The notes under the pieces are model-generated. The model searched no databases. It had not been told where the DNA came from and saw only the letters and a list, made by a program, of their open reading frames with translations. A program made the translations under genes and the position numbers. A stretch of DNA of 48,257 nt from Candidatus Aquabacterium excrementipullorum (GTDB lineage Bacteria; Pseudomonadota; Gammaproteobacteria; Burkholderiales; Burkholderiaceae_C): contig DXIO01000071.1 in assembly GCA_019112875.1 (NCBI GenBank), positions 1-48,257 of the forward strand, written 5' to 3'. Shown in pieces: positions 29,146 to 41,781 of this stretch. Position 1 is the first letter of the stretch. Each line of letters opens with the position of its first letter.

Positions 29146-29964
29146 ATGTCCACCCGTCTTCTTCTCTCCTCCCTCGTGGCCGCGGCCGCCGTGCTGTCGC
29201 TCACGCCCGTGCACGCGGCCAACGTCGCCGGCCTCACGTCCAACGGCTACGCCGAGAATTTCGATGCCATGGGCACGAGCGGCACCACCGCGCCCCTGGG
29301 CTGGTCGGTGTTCGTGGGGGATTCGGGCAGCCACACCACCTGGCTGACCTCGATCACCGCCAATGGCAGCGACAGCGTGGCCTCGATGGTGGCTGCCAGC
29401 AGCGGCCTGACCGCCACCAGCAGTCCCTCGGGCACCAAGATCACCGGCTTCAACGCGGCCTATTCCAGCACCAACACCGCCGACCGCGTGCTGGCCACTT
29501 CGCCCACCAGCGTCACCGGTGCTGCGTTGCAGCTCACGCTGAGCAACGACACCGGCGTGGCCGTCACCGAGTTGGTGCTGAGCTACGACACCCGCCGCTT
29601 CAGCACCGTGAGCACGGTGGAGGAGCTGCCCGGCTACCAGCTGTTCTACAGCCTGGACGGCAGCAGCTGGACCAATGTGTCGGCCCTGAACCCGAGCATC
29701 GCCGAGGTGCCCAACAGCATCGGCGTGACCACGGTCAGCGATGCCCACATCACGCTGAGCAGCGCGGTGGCCGCCGGTGCCAGCGTCTACCTGCGCTGGG
29801 TGGACGACAACGGCAAGCCCACCTCGCCCGACCAGATCATCGGCCTGAACAACGTGAGCGTGTCGGCCGTGCTGCCCGCCGTGCCCGAGCCGCAATCGCT
29901 GGCGCTGGCCATGGCCGGCCTGGGCGTGCTGGGCCTGGTGCGCCGCGCCAAGCGCCACGCCTGA
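29146..29964 (+). CDS. PEP-CTERM sorting-domain surface protein
   Basis: The 272-residue protein has a signal peptide (MSTRLLLSSLVAAAAVLSLTPVHA), a beta-rich exported domain of unknown type starting NGYAENFDAMG and rich in Ser/Thr, and a C-terminal PEP-CTERM tail: VPEP at residues 246-249, a hydrophobic helix and a basic end (RRAKRHA). Exosortase recognises this tail and removes it at the outer surface. It is the first gene of the surface cluster, with AGGAG before its ATG. The function of the exported domain is unknown. Confidence 0.88.
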   Translation: MSTRLLLSSLVAAAAVLSLTPVHAANVAGLTSNGYAENFDAMGTSGTTAPLGWSVFVGDSGSHTTWLTSITANGSDSVASMVAASSGLTATSSPSGTKITGFNAAYSSTNTADRVLATSPTSVTGAALQLTLSNDTGVAVTELVLSYDTRRFSTVSTVEELPGYQLFYSLDGSSWTNVSALNPSIAEVPNSIGVTTVSDAHITLSSAVAAGASVYLRWVDDNGKPTSPDQIIGLNNVSVSAVLPAVPEPQSLALAMAGLGVLGLVRRAKRHA

Positions 29965-30006
29965 ACCACATCCCCATTCCATTTAGAAACCCAAAAGGAC
30001 GCAAGC

Positions 30007-31803
30007 ATGTCTTTCCAAACCTCGTTCAAGCTCAAGCACGCCGCCGTGCTGGCCGCCCTGGGCCTCGCGCTGACCTCGTCGGGCGTGCGCGCCGAAGCCT
30101 GGTCCTTCGGCATCATGGCCGACACGCAGTGGACCACCAACGACGCCACCAACAACCCCAACACCGTGGCGCTGGGCATCATGAACCAGATCCTGCCGCA
30201 GTTCGTGGACAAGAAGGTCAAGTTCGTGATCCAGCTCGGTGACCTGACCGACAACGGCAGCACCGCCGGCCTGGACGTGTGGGCCTCCGCCGCGCAGCAG
30301 CTCTACACCGCCGGCATCGGCTTCTACCCGGCGCGGGGCAACCACGAGCCCTCGGCCACGGCCGCCGCCCGCTTCAAGACCGACTTCCCGCAGACGCAGG
30401 GCCAGGGCAGCAACCTGGGCGGCGCCACCGGCCACCGCAGCCCGACCACGCCCGCGGGCCTGACCGGCCTGACCTACGCGTACGAGTACGCCAACGCCAC
30501 CTTCATCGCGATCGACCAGTTCGTGCGCACCGATGGCACCGGCGCCACCGCCAACAGCGCCGTGCTGGACCAGGTGGACTGGCTGGCCGCGACGCTGGCC
30601 GCCAAGCCCGCCAACACGCACGCCTTCCTGTATGCCCACAAGCCGCTGATCGGCCAGAACCACGTGGACAACCTGCTGGGCGCGAACCCCTCGTCCAACG
30701 CCGCGCAGCGCAACACGCTGATCAAGGCCATGGCCAGCAACGGCGCGCGCTTCTTCCTGGCCGGGCATGACCACATGTACAACCGCGCCATCGTCAAGAG
30801 CCCCGATGGCACGGCCCAGGTGCAGGACGTCATCCACTCGTCGGATGCCTACAAGTTCTACATCCCCACCATCCCGTCGAACGACCAGACCTACAACGGC
30901 AGCAACCGCCAGGAAACGCCGATCGCGCAGGAGCTGTTCACCATTGGCTACTACATCGTCAACGTCGATGGCCCGCGCGTGACCTTCACGCACTACGCCT
31001 CCGACAACGGCTGTGGCGGCTCGCTGGGCGCCGGCAAGGACTGCGACCTGAAGGCCACGCCCACCTTGAGCTTCGTCAAGCGTGAAAGCTACGGCTACAG
31101 CCTCAACGGCAAGGAGTTCCTGGTGCCGGCAGGCGCCACCTTCACCAACGTGGCGGACGCCAGCCCCACCGGCACCGGCTGGGTCGGCACCAGCTTGGCC
31201 ATCGTGGGCGGCAGCAACGACACCTCCACCACGCTGTACGACGGCCGCGTCGCCGTGCAGGACGTGAACACCGGCTGGGCCAGCCGTGGCGAGGTCGACG
31301 CCAACGGCGCGCTGGGCTTCAAGAGCGACGTGCTGACCCTTTGGGGCATGCACAACGCCATCGGCAGCGAGCAGGGCGACACCGTCGCCGTCTCGCTGAG
31401 CTACGACGGTTCGCGCGGCCCGGTCGCCATCAAGAACAAGGACGATGCCGGCGTGTGGCAAGCCGCCGCCGACCGCAACTTCGGCGGCAGCAAGAAATTC
31501 ATCGTCGGCCCGTGGAAGGCCGGCTACGCCCTGGGCACCTACGGCGTGGACCCGTCCACCAAGACGGCCTGGGCCGTGGTCAACCGCGGCGGCGAGTTCG
31601 TGGTGGCCAAGACCGCTGATGGCGACCTCAACGGCGACGGCGTGATCGACAGCCGCGACGTGGCCCTGCTGACGCAGCAGCTGAACAAGGCCGCCAGCGC
31701 CCTGCCCGCCGCCGATCTGGACGGCGACGGCCAGATCACCGCGCTGGACGCCCGCAAGCTGGCCCTGATCTGCGCGCAGGCCAATTGCGCCGTGGCCCAG
31801 TAA
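30007..31803 (+). CDS. Secreted metallophosphoesterase with C-terminal type I dockerin
   Basis: The 598-residue protein has a signal peptide (to about residue 31, SSGVRA) and a calcineurin-like phosphoesterase domain: MADTQ, QLGDLTDNG, ARGNHEP, YAHKPLIG and AGHDHMYNR, in the correct order for a two-metal site. A middle beta-rich domain follows (about 350-535). The end is a dockerin: two EF-hand-like calcium loops, DLNGDGVIDSRD (540-551) and DLDGDGQITALD (570-581), each followed by a helix. Dockerins bind cohesins. The protein itself has no PEP-CTERM tail, and the next gene encodes a PEP-CTERM cohesin. The phosphoester substrate is unknown. Confidence 0.9.
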   Translation: MSFQTSFKLKHAAVLAALGLALTSSGVRAEAWSFGIMADTQWTTNDATNNPNTVALGIMNQILPQFVDKKVKFVIQLGDLTDNGSTAGLDVWASAAQQLYTAGIGFYPARGNHEPSATAAARFKTDFPQTQGQGSNLGGATGHRSPTTPAGLTGLTYAYEYANATFIAIDQFVRTDGTGATANSAVLDQVDWLAATLAAKPANTHAFLYAHKPLIGQNHVDNLLGANPSSNAAQRNTLIKAMASNGARFFLAGHDHMYNRAIVKSPDGTAQVQDVIHSSDAYKFYIPTIPSNDQTYNGSNRQETPIAQELFTIGYYIVNVDGPRVTFTHYASDNGCGGSLGAGKDCDLKATPTLSFVKRESYGYSLNGKEFLVPAGATFTNVADASPTGTGWVGTSLAIVGGSNDTSTTLYDGRVAVQDVNTGWASRGEVDANGALGFKSDVLTLWGMHNAIGSEQGDTVAVSLSYDGSRGPVAIKNKDDAGVWQAAADRNFGGSKKFIVGPWKAGYALGTYGVDPSTKTAWAVVNRGGEFVVAKTADGDLNGDGVIDSRDVALLTQQLNKAASALPAADLDGDGQITALDARKLALICAQANCAVAQ

Positions 31804-31840
31804 GGCCCCCCCCTTCAACGATATTCACCGGAGTTCTCAC

Positions 31841-32422
31841 ATGATCAAAACCATCGCCAAGCGGGCCGCCATCGCCGCCGCCACGCTGCTCGCCAGCGCA
31901 CCGCTGTGGGCCGCCACGCTGAGCCTGCAACCCTCGACCGCCTCGGTGGCGCAGGGCGGCAGCTTCACCGTCGACCTGCTGGTGTCCGACCTGGGCACGG
32001 GCGACGACCTGGGCAGCTTCGACCTGAGCGTGCTGTTCGACGCCTCCGTGCTGCAACTGAACGGCTACACCCTGGGCACCGGCCTGGGCGACACCGCCGC
32101 CGGCGAGGCGCTGGATGCCAGCGCCGGCCTGACGGCCAGCGGCTCGCTCAACCTGTCGCAGGTGTCCTTCCTGTGGGACCTGTCCTCGCAGGCCAGCAGC
32201 TTCAAGCTGGCCTCGCTGACCTTCACCGCCGCCCAGGTCGGCAACAGCGCGCTGAGCATCAGCGGCGTGACCCTGGGTGATGCCTGGGGCTCGTCCCTGA
32301 ACGCCACCACCGTGGCCAGCGCGGTGGCCGTGACCGCCGCCGTGCCCGAGCCCGAAACGCTGGCGCTGATGCTGGCTGGGCTGGGTGTGGTCGGCGTGGC
32401 CCTTCGCCGCCACGCGGCCTGA
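31841..32422 (+). CDS. PEP-CTERM-anchored cohesin-domain protein
   Basis: The 193-residue protein has a signal peptide (to about residue 25, APLWA), a single cohesin-like beta domain and a PEP-CTERM tail (VPEP at 168-171, then a hydrophobic helix and RRHAA). The domain begins LSLQPSTASVAQGGSFTVDL and contains the typical LGSFDLSVLFDASVLQL and LASLTFTAAQVGNSALSI segments of cohesins. It starts 37 bases after the dockerin gene, so the likely role is to hold the dockerin phosphoesterase at the cell surface. Cohesin assignment is by pattern; specificity is inference. Confidence 0.82.
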   Translation: MIKTIAKRAAIAAATLLASAPLWAATLSLQPSTASVAQGGSFTVDLLVSDLGTGDDLGSFDLSVLFDASVLQLNGYTLGTGLGDTAAGEALDASAGLTASGSLNLSQVSFLWDLSSQASSFKLASLTFTAAQVGNSALSISGVTLGDAWGSSLNATTVASAVAVTAAVPEPETLALMLAGLGVVGVALRRHAA

Positions 32423-32519
32423 GCACGCACGGGTTCGCCTGAGCCTGCGGCGCGTGTGTTCCGCGGCATGCCTTTCGGTGTGCCGATGGCGCACGCGCCA
32501 CCTTCAGTTCTTTTGTTCC

Positions 32520-33749
32520 ATGAGCCTGGCCATGACCTTTTCCAGAACTTGTTCCAGATCCCTGATCCAGGGCGGCGTGCTGGCGCTGCTGAGTGCCGCG
32601 CTGGGCGCGGTGCCCGCCTGGTCCCAGACGAAGCCGGCGGCCTCGCCCGCCGCCCTCACGGCCACCGCGCCGGCCCCATCCCCCGTGAAGCTGGCCCCGA
32701 TGCGCACGGCCCGCGAAGGCCACACCGCCACCGTGCTGCCCGATGGCACCGTGATGATCGCGGGCGGCACCGGCGCCGACGGCCATGCCATCCGCAGCGT
32801 CGAGATCTACGACCCGGCCCGCAACACCTGGACGGCGGCCGAAGCCATGAACACGGCCCGCGCCCGCCACACCGCCACCCTGCTCAACGATGGACGGGTG
32901 CTGTTCACCGGCGGCATCGACGAGACCACCTACCTGGACCACGCCGAGGTGTTCGACCCGCGCGCCAACACCTGGTTTCACGTGCCGGCCCTGCCCGACG
33001 TGCGCCGCGCCAACCACACGGCCTCGCTGCTGCCCGACGGCAAGGTGCTGGTGGCCGGTGGCATCGGCTTCCCGGCCGAGGAAGACCTGGAAGACACGCT
33101 CACCTTCGACACCACCGAGATTTTCGATCCAGCCACGGAGACCTGGTCGCACGGCCCCACCATGGCCGTGGGCCGCCAGATGCACACCGCCACGCGGCTG
33201 ACCGATGGTTCGGTGCTGTTCGTCGGTGGTCTGAGCGATGCCGGTGGCAACAGCAGCGCCGAACGCTACGACCCGCGTGCCCGCCGCTTCATCCCGGCGG
33301 GCGCCCTGACATCGGTGCGCTGGCTGCACTCGGCCAGCGTGCTGCCGCAAGGCAAGGACGCGGGCCAGGTGCTGGTGGCGGGCGGCTACGACGCCAGCGG
33401 CTCCATGGCCGGCGCGGAGCTCTACGATCCGGCCGCCAATGCCTGGCGCCCCGGCCCCGCGATGACCTCGGCCCACCACAACCACACGGCCACGGTGCTG
33501 CGCTCTGGCGCGGTGCTGGTGTCAGGCGGCATCGGCAAGGCGACTAGCCCGCCGCCAGCCCAGCTCTACGACCCGGCCGCCGGCACCTGGGCGGCCGTGC
33601 CCGCGGTCAAGGCCGAGCGCTACAACCACACCAGCACCCTGCTGCCCAACGGCAGCCTGCTGGTGGTGGGCGGTTCGGACCAGCAAGGCGTGCTGGCCAC
33701 GGCCGAGCTGTACCCCTCCGGCCTGCTCAAGGCCGGCAAGGCGCCCTGA
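32520..33749 (+). CDS. Exported seven-bladed Kelch-repeat protein
   Basis: The 409-residue protein has a signal peptide (cleavage near PAWSQ) and seven Kelch repeats of about 50 residues, each with the pattern R-x-x-HTAT-x-L-DG-x-V-x-x-x-GG (for example AREGHTATVLPDGTVMIAGG) and a following YDP-x-x-x-x-W. These build a beta-propeller like that of galactose oxidase, but no copper ligands of that enzyme were recognised. It lies 97 bases after the cohesin gene on the same strand and is probably part of the surface cluster. The start is uncertain; 32532 is also possible and neither has a clear ribosome site. Confidence 0.85.
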   Translation: MSLAMTFSRTCSRSLIQGGVLALLSAALGAVPAWSQTKPAASPAALTATAPAPSPVKLAPMRTAREGHTATVLPDGTVMIAGGTGADGHAIRSVEIYDPARNTWTAAEAMNTARARHTATLLNDGRVLFTGGIDETTYLDHAEVFDPRANTWFHVPALPDVRRANHTASLLPDGKVLVAGGIGFPAEEDLEDTLTFDTTEIFDPATETWSHGPTMAVGRQMHTATRLTDGSVLFVGGLSDAGGNSSAERYDPRARRFIPAGALTSVRWLHSASVLPQGKDAGQVLVAGGYDASGSMAGAELYDPAANAWRPGPAMTSAHHNHTATVLRSGAVLVSGGIGKATSPPPAQLYDPAAGTWAAVPAVKAERYNHTSTLLPNGSLLVVGGSDQQGVLATAELYPSGLLKAGKAP

Positions 33750-33763
33750 CGCGCACGCGCCCT

Positions 33764-33985
33764 TCAATAGTGGGGGGGCAACTCGTCGCGCAGGCTGCGG
33801 AACGTGGCGCCCCCTTCGTCGGGGCCCTGGCGGCGCAGGTCCGCCACCTCGCGGATCAGCAGGTCGATCTGTTGCTGCTGGCGCACGACCACCTGATTCA
33901 GGTGGTCCACCAGGTCCTCGGTGAAGCTGGCCTTGATCTCCAGGGCGGTCAGGCGCTGGTCGGTGTGGTCGTCGGAATGGTCCAT
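33764..33985 (-). CDS. slyX: SlyX family protein
   Basis: The 73-residue protein begins MDHSDDHTDQRLTALEIKAS and has the SlyX heptad pattern LIREVADLRRQG and the ending LRDELPPHY. SlyX proteins are short coiled coils of unknown role. It is divergent from the kinase gene and converges with the Kelch gene. Confidence 0.9.
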   Translation of the reverse strand: MDHSDDHTDQRLTALEIKASFTEDLVDHLNQVVVRQQQQIDLLIREVADLRRQGPDEGGATFRSLRDELPPHY

Positions 33986-34133
33986 GGCGCTATTGGACGC
34001 CAGAAACGACCCGCCGGCACCGTCTTTGCCGGCTCGCTGCCTCACCGGGCACGCCCGATGCCTGTATCCTCTGGCGGCAGCCCTCGGTGCCCCAGGCGCC
34101 GAGCCTCCACTTGTCCCCAGCAAAGGTGTGCCC

Positions 34134-37535
<3,402 letters not shown>

Positions 37536-37558
37536 AGCCCCCACCGCGCGGCCGGCGC

Positions 37559-38143
37559 TCAGCCCCTGGGCTGCCCGGCTTCCCGCGCCCCCGGCACTTC
37601 CAGCAGCCGCCCCGTCTTCACGTCGTAGATGTAGCCGTGGATGGGGATCTCCGGCGCCACCAGCGGATGCTCGCGGATGCGTCGCACGTCATCGACCACC
37701 GCCTGGTGCGGGTTGCCGATGGTCAGCCATTTCACGTAGCGTCCGGCGGCCGAGCCCGGCCCGTGCCCCACATCGCGCCAGCCGTTCTCGTCGACCACGG
37801 CGGTGTCCAGGCTCTTTTCCAGCAGGCCCGCGATGATGTCGTCGCTGAACAGCAGCATGCCGCAGTCGCTGTGGTGCACCACGAAGTACTCCAGCGTGCC
37901 CAGCAGCTTGTGCGAGATCACCAGCGAGCGGATCGCATCGTCGCTGGCGCGTCCGCCCGCGTTGCGGATCACGTGGGCATCGCCCTCGGCCAGGCCGGCG
38001 TACTTGGCCGGGTCCAGGCGCGCGTCCATGCAGGTCAGGATGGCGAAGCGCCGTCCCGGTGGCAGCGGCAAGGCGCCCTTGTCGCCGAAGTTCTCGGCGT
38101 AATGCTGGTTGGCGCTCAGGACGTCATCGAGGATCTGGGTCAT
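37559..38143 (-). CDS. Beta-type carbonic anhydrase
   Basis: The 194-residue protein has the beta-class zinc ligands Cys38 (TCMDAR, with the Asp40-Arg42 pair), His91 and Cys94 (HHSDCGM). It converts CO2 and bicarbonate in the cytoplasm. AAAGG precedes the ATG at 38143; a longer frame of 47 residues is unrelated to the family. Confidence 0.92.
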   Translation of the reverse strand: MTQILDDVLSANQHYAENFGDKGALPLPPGRRFAILTCMDARLDPAKYAGLAEGDAHVIRNAGGRASDDAIRSLVISHKLLGTLEYFVVHHSDCGMLLFSDDIIAGLLEKSLDTAVVDENGWRDVGHGPGSAAGRYVKWLTIGNPHQAVVDDVRRIREHPLVAPEIPIHGYIYDVKTGRLLEVPGAREAGQPRG

Positions 38144-38284
38144 CGCGTGGCCTTTGGCGAAGTGCAGGTCGAAGTGCAGGTGCCAGGCCACCTTAGTCCC
38201 GTGCGCGCCGGGCGCGAACGCACATGTCCGCCGCAGGGTATTCGGGCACCGCATATGGCGGCCCCGAGCCCCTGCCTCATGCAC

Positions 38285-39067
38285 TCACTGCATGAACCAT
38301 CCGTGGCTGACCACCAGCGACTGCCCTGTCAGCGCATTGCTCGGGAAGGAGGCGAACATCAGTGCCACCTGGGCCACGTCCTCCGTGGTGGTGAATTCGC
38401 CGTCCACCGTTTCCTTGAGCATCACCTTCTTGATGACGTCGTCCTCGCTGATGCCCAGGGTCTTGGCCTGCTCGGGGATCTGCTTGTCGACCAGCGGCGT
38501 ACGCACGAAGCCCGGGCAGATCACGTTGGCGCGCACCTTGTGCTTGGCGCCTTCCTTGGCCACCGTCTTGGCCAGGCCGATCAGGCCGTGCTTGGCCGTG
38601 ACATACGGCGCCTTGAGCAGCGAGGCCTCCTTGCTGTGCACCGAGCCCATGTAGATCACCGAGCCGCCGCGGCCCGAGGCGTACATGCTCTTGAGCGCCG
38701 CGCGCGTGGTCAGGAAGGCGCCGTCCAGGTGGATGGCCAGCATCTTCTTCCAGTCGGCGAAGGCGAACTCCTCGACCGGGTGCACGATCTGGATACCGGC
38801 GTTGCTCACCAGGATGTCCACCGGGCCGAAGGCGTCGATGGCCGTCTGCACGGCCTTGTCCACCTGTTCTTCGCTGGTCACGTCCACGGCCACGCCCAGC
38901 GCCTGCGCGCCCTTGGCCTTGAACTCGTCGGCGGTCTTGTCGGCGGCTTCCTTGTTGAGGTCGGCGATGACGACCTTGGCACCCTCGCGGGCGAACACCT
39001 CGGCGATCTCGCGGCCGATGCCGCTGGCCGATCCGGTGATGAAGGCGTGCTTGTCCTTGAGCAGCAT
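38285..39067 (-). CDS. bdhA: 3-hydroxybutyrate dehydrogenase
   Basis: The 260-residue SDR protein has TGSASGIG (residues 11-18), [13 protein letters not shown], the YVTAKHGL active-site motif and the C-terminal [14 protein letters not shown] typical of bacterial D-beta-hydroxybutyrate dehydrogenase. It oxidises 3-hydroxybutyrate to acetoacetate during polyhydroxybutyrate breakdown. AAAGGAAG precedes the ATG. It lies 44 bases downstream of the patatin gene on the same strand, in one likely operon. Confidence 0.92.
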   Translation of the reverse strand: MLLKDKHAFITGSASGIGREIAEVFAREGAKVVIADLNKEAADKTADEFKAKGAQALGVAVDVTSEEQVDKAVQTAIDAFGPVDILVSNAGIQIVHPVEEFAFADWKKMLAIHLDGAFLTTRAALKSMYASGRGGSVIYMGSVHSKEASLLKAPYVTAKHGLIGLAKTVAKEGAKHKVRANVICPGFVRTPLVDKQIPEQAKTLGISEDDVIKKVMLKETVDGEFTTTEDVAQVALMFASFPSNALTGQSLVVSHGWFMQ

Positions 39068-39111
39068 GTGAACTTCCTTTGCTTGTGGGTTGAAAACAGG
39101 GGTGAAAGAGC

Positions 39112-40314
39112 TCAGGGGTGGTTGGCCACCAGGGCGCGGTGGTCGTGCGTCAGGTCGTACACCGTGACGCCATCGCCGTGGTCGGAGCGGGCCAGCCATT
39201 CGGGGTGGTCCAGCGTGGTCTGCATGTCCTGTTGGCCCGCCTGCCAGTGCTGCTCCACCGTGGCGCGCGAGAACTCGTAGTCGCTCGATTCGAGCTCGAA
39301 TCGGCTGTGGCGGTAGATCAGGTGGACGATGTCGATGTGGTCCTCGCAGCCGCGGCCGGTCAGGCGCTGCAGCAGCGGGTCCTCGCGGAACTCGGCGGGC
39401 AGGCGGTCGATCAGCTTGCGCAGGGCCATGCGGTCGCGCTGGTGCTCGGCGGCCTGGTCGGTGTTGAAGCGCGTGCGGCTGGAGTAGATGATTTCCTTCT
39501 GCCGCGCCATCGCCGCGCCCAGCGTGGTAGGCACGTCGCCGCGCGCGCTGAACAGGTCCACCTGGGCCACCAGCAGGCGGCCGGCCTTGTGGTTGTCCAG
39601 CACGTACTGCAGCGGGGTGTTGGAGACGATGCCGCCGTCCCAGTACAGTTCGCCATCGACCTCCACCGGCGGGAAGGCCGGCGGCAGCGCACCGCTGGCC
39701 ATCACGTGCTCGGGGCCGATCAGCTGGCGGGTGTTGTCGAAGTAGGTGCTGTTGCCCGTGCGGATGTTCACCGCGCCCAGCGACAGGCGGATGTGCCGCT
39801 CGTTGATCAGGTCGAAATCGATCAGCGATTCCAGCGTGTGGCGCAGCGGCGTGGTGTCGTAGACGCTGATGGCTTCCAACGTGCCGTCGGGCTGCATCAG
39901 CGGCGGGATCAGGCGCGGGCGGAAGAAGCCCTGCACGCCGAACGCGGCGGTGAAGGCCGAGCTGAACTGATGGAAGGCCGAGCGCTGTTCGTCGATCAGC
40001 GGCGAGATGCCCACCACACCGGACGACACCCGCTGCCAGAACTCGCGCAGGCGCGCGACACGGCGCTCGGGCGGGTTGCCGGCGATCAGCGCCGCGTTGA
40101 TGGCGCCGATGGAGATGCCCGCCACCCAGTGCGGTTCGCGCGGCAGGTTGGCCGCCATGACCTCGAACACGCCGGCCTGGTAGGCGCCCAGTGCGCCGCC
40201 GCCCTGCAGCACGAGGGCGATGTGCTCGTGCGGGATCTTGATGGGGCGCCGGGTGGGCAGGTCCTCGTCGGCGGTGTTGTTGTTGCCATTGCTGAGGGAT
40301 CGGGTCTTGGCCAC
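39112..40314 (-). CDS. Patatin-like phospholipase/esterase with C-terminal DUF3734-type region
   Basis: The 400-residue protein has the oxyanion motif [11 protein letters not shown] (residues 38-48), the nucleophile elbow GISIG with Ser68, and the catalytic Asp226 in WDGGIVSN. The C-terminal region (about 270-400) fits the domain that often follows patatin in Burkholderiales. Its pairing with bdhA suggests a role in short-chain-ester or polyhydroxybutyrate metabolism, which is inference. I use the GTG at 40314 because AAGGAG lies six bases upstream; the longer frame has no similarity. Confidence 0.88.
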   Translation of the reverse strand: MAKTRSLSNGNNNTADEDLPTRRPIKIPHEHIALVLQGGGALGAYQAGVFEVMAANLPREPHWVAGISIGAINAALIAGNPPERRVARLREFWQRVSSGVVGISPLIDEQRSAFHQFSSAFTAAFGVQGFFRPRLIPPLMQPDGTLEAISVYDTTPLRHTLESLIDFDLINERHIRLSLGAVNIRTGNSTYFDNTRQLIGPEHVMASGALPPAFPPVEVDGELYWDGGIVSNTPLQYVLDNHKAGRLLVAQVDLFSARGDVPTTLGAAMARQKEIIYSSRTRFNTDQAAEHQRDRMALRKLIDRLPAEFREDPLLQRLTGRGCEDHIDIVHLIYRHSRFELESSDYEFSRATVEQHWQAGQQDMQTTLDHPEWLARSDHGDGVTVYDLTHDHRALVANHP

Positions 40315-40457
40315 GAATGCTCCTTGTGCTGCTGCGCCCGTGCGTGGGCCTCTTCCCGTCCGGCCACTGGAACGGTGTTGAACCATGGTGTCATCTGATT
40401 CTGAACGGCGTGGGACGCCCGACAGCCAGCAGGGCCTTGCCCCTCGCCAGACCTTGG

Positions 40458-40469
40458 GTGTCCGGACAC
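40458..40469 (+). repeat. 12-bp perfect palindrome in a divergent promoter region
   Basis: GTGTCCGGACAC is a perfect palindrome between the patatin/bdhA operon (minus) and the M15-peptidase operon (plus). It could be an operator, but no known family site is recognised and short palindromes arise by chance in GC-rich DNA. Confidence 0.35.
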
Positions 40470-40555
40470 AGGCGGACCCACCCACAAAGTAGGGATGCGT
40501 TTTCGGTGACGTGGCGTTACATTGGCCCTCGCCCGCCTTGCCCCACGGAGTGCCC

Positions 40556-41215
40556 ATGTTCAACCGCCCCATCCTGATGCCGCGAGGCTCGTGCCTGCTG
40601 TATTCGGACGAATCGCCCGACCTCGTCTACGGCCCCCTGGGGCGCACCACCACCACGCAGAAGAACCTGACGGCCGGCGAGAAGGAAAAAAGCGGTGCCC
40701 AGTGGGTCAACCGCTTTCCGACCAGCCGCGACGTGGCGGATCTCAAGGGCGATTTCAAGGGCGATTTCAAGGGCAAGGTGCAGAAGTTCCTGGCGGCCAT
40801 CGAGGCGGCGGGCGGTTCGGTGTCGATCTCGGCCACGTACCGGCCGCCCGAGCGCGCCTACCTGATGCACTACAGCAACAAGATCGCCAAGGGCAAGATC
40901 GCGGCCGACAAGGTGCCGGCCATGGCCGGCGTCGACATCGACTGGGTGCACGACACGGAAGCGAAGTCCAAGGAGGCGGCGCAGGCCATGGTCAAGGCCT
41001 ACCAGATCGTGTTCCAGCCGGCGCTCAAGTCACGGCACACGGTGGGCGCGGCCATCGACATGAAGGTCGGCAAGATCGTGGGCAAGTCGGTCAAGAACGC
41101 CGATGGCACGTCCTCGAAGATCGTGGAGCTGTCGGATCTGCATGCCGTGGGGCAGACTTACGGGGTCATCAAACTGATCACCGATCCACCCCACTGGTCC
41201 GACAATGGCAGATAA
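40556..41215 (+). CDS. M15-type (VanY/DD-carboxypeptidase-like) peptidase
   Basis: The 219-residue protein has the zinc motif of the M15 / hedgehog-type fold, S159-R-H161-T-V-G-A-A-I-D168, and the second ligand His213 in DPPHW. Such enzymes cut peptidoglycan stem peptides. No signal peptide is seen, so it is either a cytoplasmic protein delivered by a dedicated system or released by lysis. The ATG at 40556 has GGAG upstream. A 12-base tandem repeat (CAAGGGCGATTT) at 40744-40774 gives LKGDFKGDFKGK. Its end overlaps the next gene by 11 bases. Confidence 0.78.
   Translation: MFNRPILMPRGSCLLYSDESPDLVYGPLGRTTTTQKNLTAGEKEKSGAQWVNRFPTSRDVADLKGDFKGDFKGKVQKFLAAIEAAGGSVSISATYRPPERAYLMHYSNKIAKGKIAADKVPAMAGVDIDWVHDTEAKSKEAAQAMVKAYQIVFQPALKSRHTVGAAIDMKVGKIVGKSVKNADGTSSKIVELSDLHAVGQTYGVIKLITDPPHWSDNGR
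40744..40774 (+). repeat. 12-base tandem repeat inside the M15 peptidase gene
   Basis: CAAGGGCGATTT is repeated twice, with a third partial copy (CAAGGGC), adding a KGDF unit to the protein without breaking the frame. It lies in a charged linker before the peptidase domain. Confidence 0.7.
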
Positions 41216-41780
41216 GACTCCCACACTGGCCTCGCGCGCGCTGTTGCTCGCGCTGCTCTCCGGCATCACCCTGGGCGCCTGCGCGCAGACGCCGCCAAGC
41301 GCGCCCCTGCGGCACGGCATCGTGCAGTTCGATGGCGAGGGCAGCGTCTTCCTGGTGACCGCGCAGCCGGCGCCGGTGCAGGGCACCGTCTACTTCCAGG
41401 TGCCCAACAAGCAGGGCGATGCGGCGTGCTGCAAGCAATTGCCGGTGTCGGCTTTCAAGGCGATCAAGGCGCCCCCGGGCACGGCCACGGACGAGGTGTC
41501 CGGCAAGGAGCCGGTGATGCTGCGCGGCAAGGTGCCCAGGACGGACGCGCCCATGCCCTTCGTGGGCGCGGCGGTGGTGGGCGAGGTGCAGTCGGCCAGG
41601 CTCGCGCCCGGCGGCGGCATTTCGGCGCAAGCCAAGGATGGCCGCACCAGCACGTCCAGCACCTGCATCAGCGAAGAGGGCTTTCACGTGATGGAGAAGG
41701 GCGCCAAGGCCAAGGCACCTATGCTCACCCACCTGTACGTGAGCCTGGGCTATGAGATCGACGAGACCACCTGCAAGTGA
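41205..41780 (+). CDS. Putative lipoprotein, unknown function
   Basis: The 191-residue protein has a lipoprotein signal peptide with Cys26 in the lipobox TLGAC. The mature part contains five further cysteines, including CC near residue 75, and a TCISEEGFHVMEKGAKA segment; I do not recognise it. It overlaps the M15 peptidase gene by 11 bases and is followed by another exported protein, so the three are probably one operon. A periplasmic lipoprotein beside a peptidoglycan peptidase recalls effector-immunity pairs, but this is only inference. Confidence 0.72.
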   Translation: MADKTPTLASRALLLALLSGITLGACAQTPPSAPLRHGIVQFDGEGSVFLVTAQPAPVQGTVYFQVPNKQGDAACCKQLPVSAFKAIKAPPGTATDEVSGKEPVMLRGKVPRTDAPMPFVGAAVVGEVQSARLAPGGGISAQAKDGRTSTSSTCISEEGFHVMEKGAKAKAPMLTHLYVSLGYEIDETTCK

Positions 41781-41781
41781 C

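Noticed and set aside
28836..30242. A 468-codon plus-strand frame overlapping the first PEP-CTERM gene
   Set aside because: It runs out of frame through the PEP-CTERM and phosphoesterase genes and has an Arg/His-rich nonsense composition.
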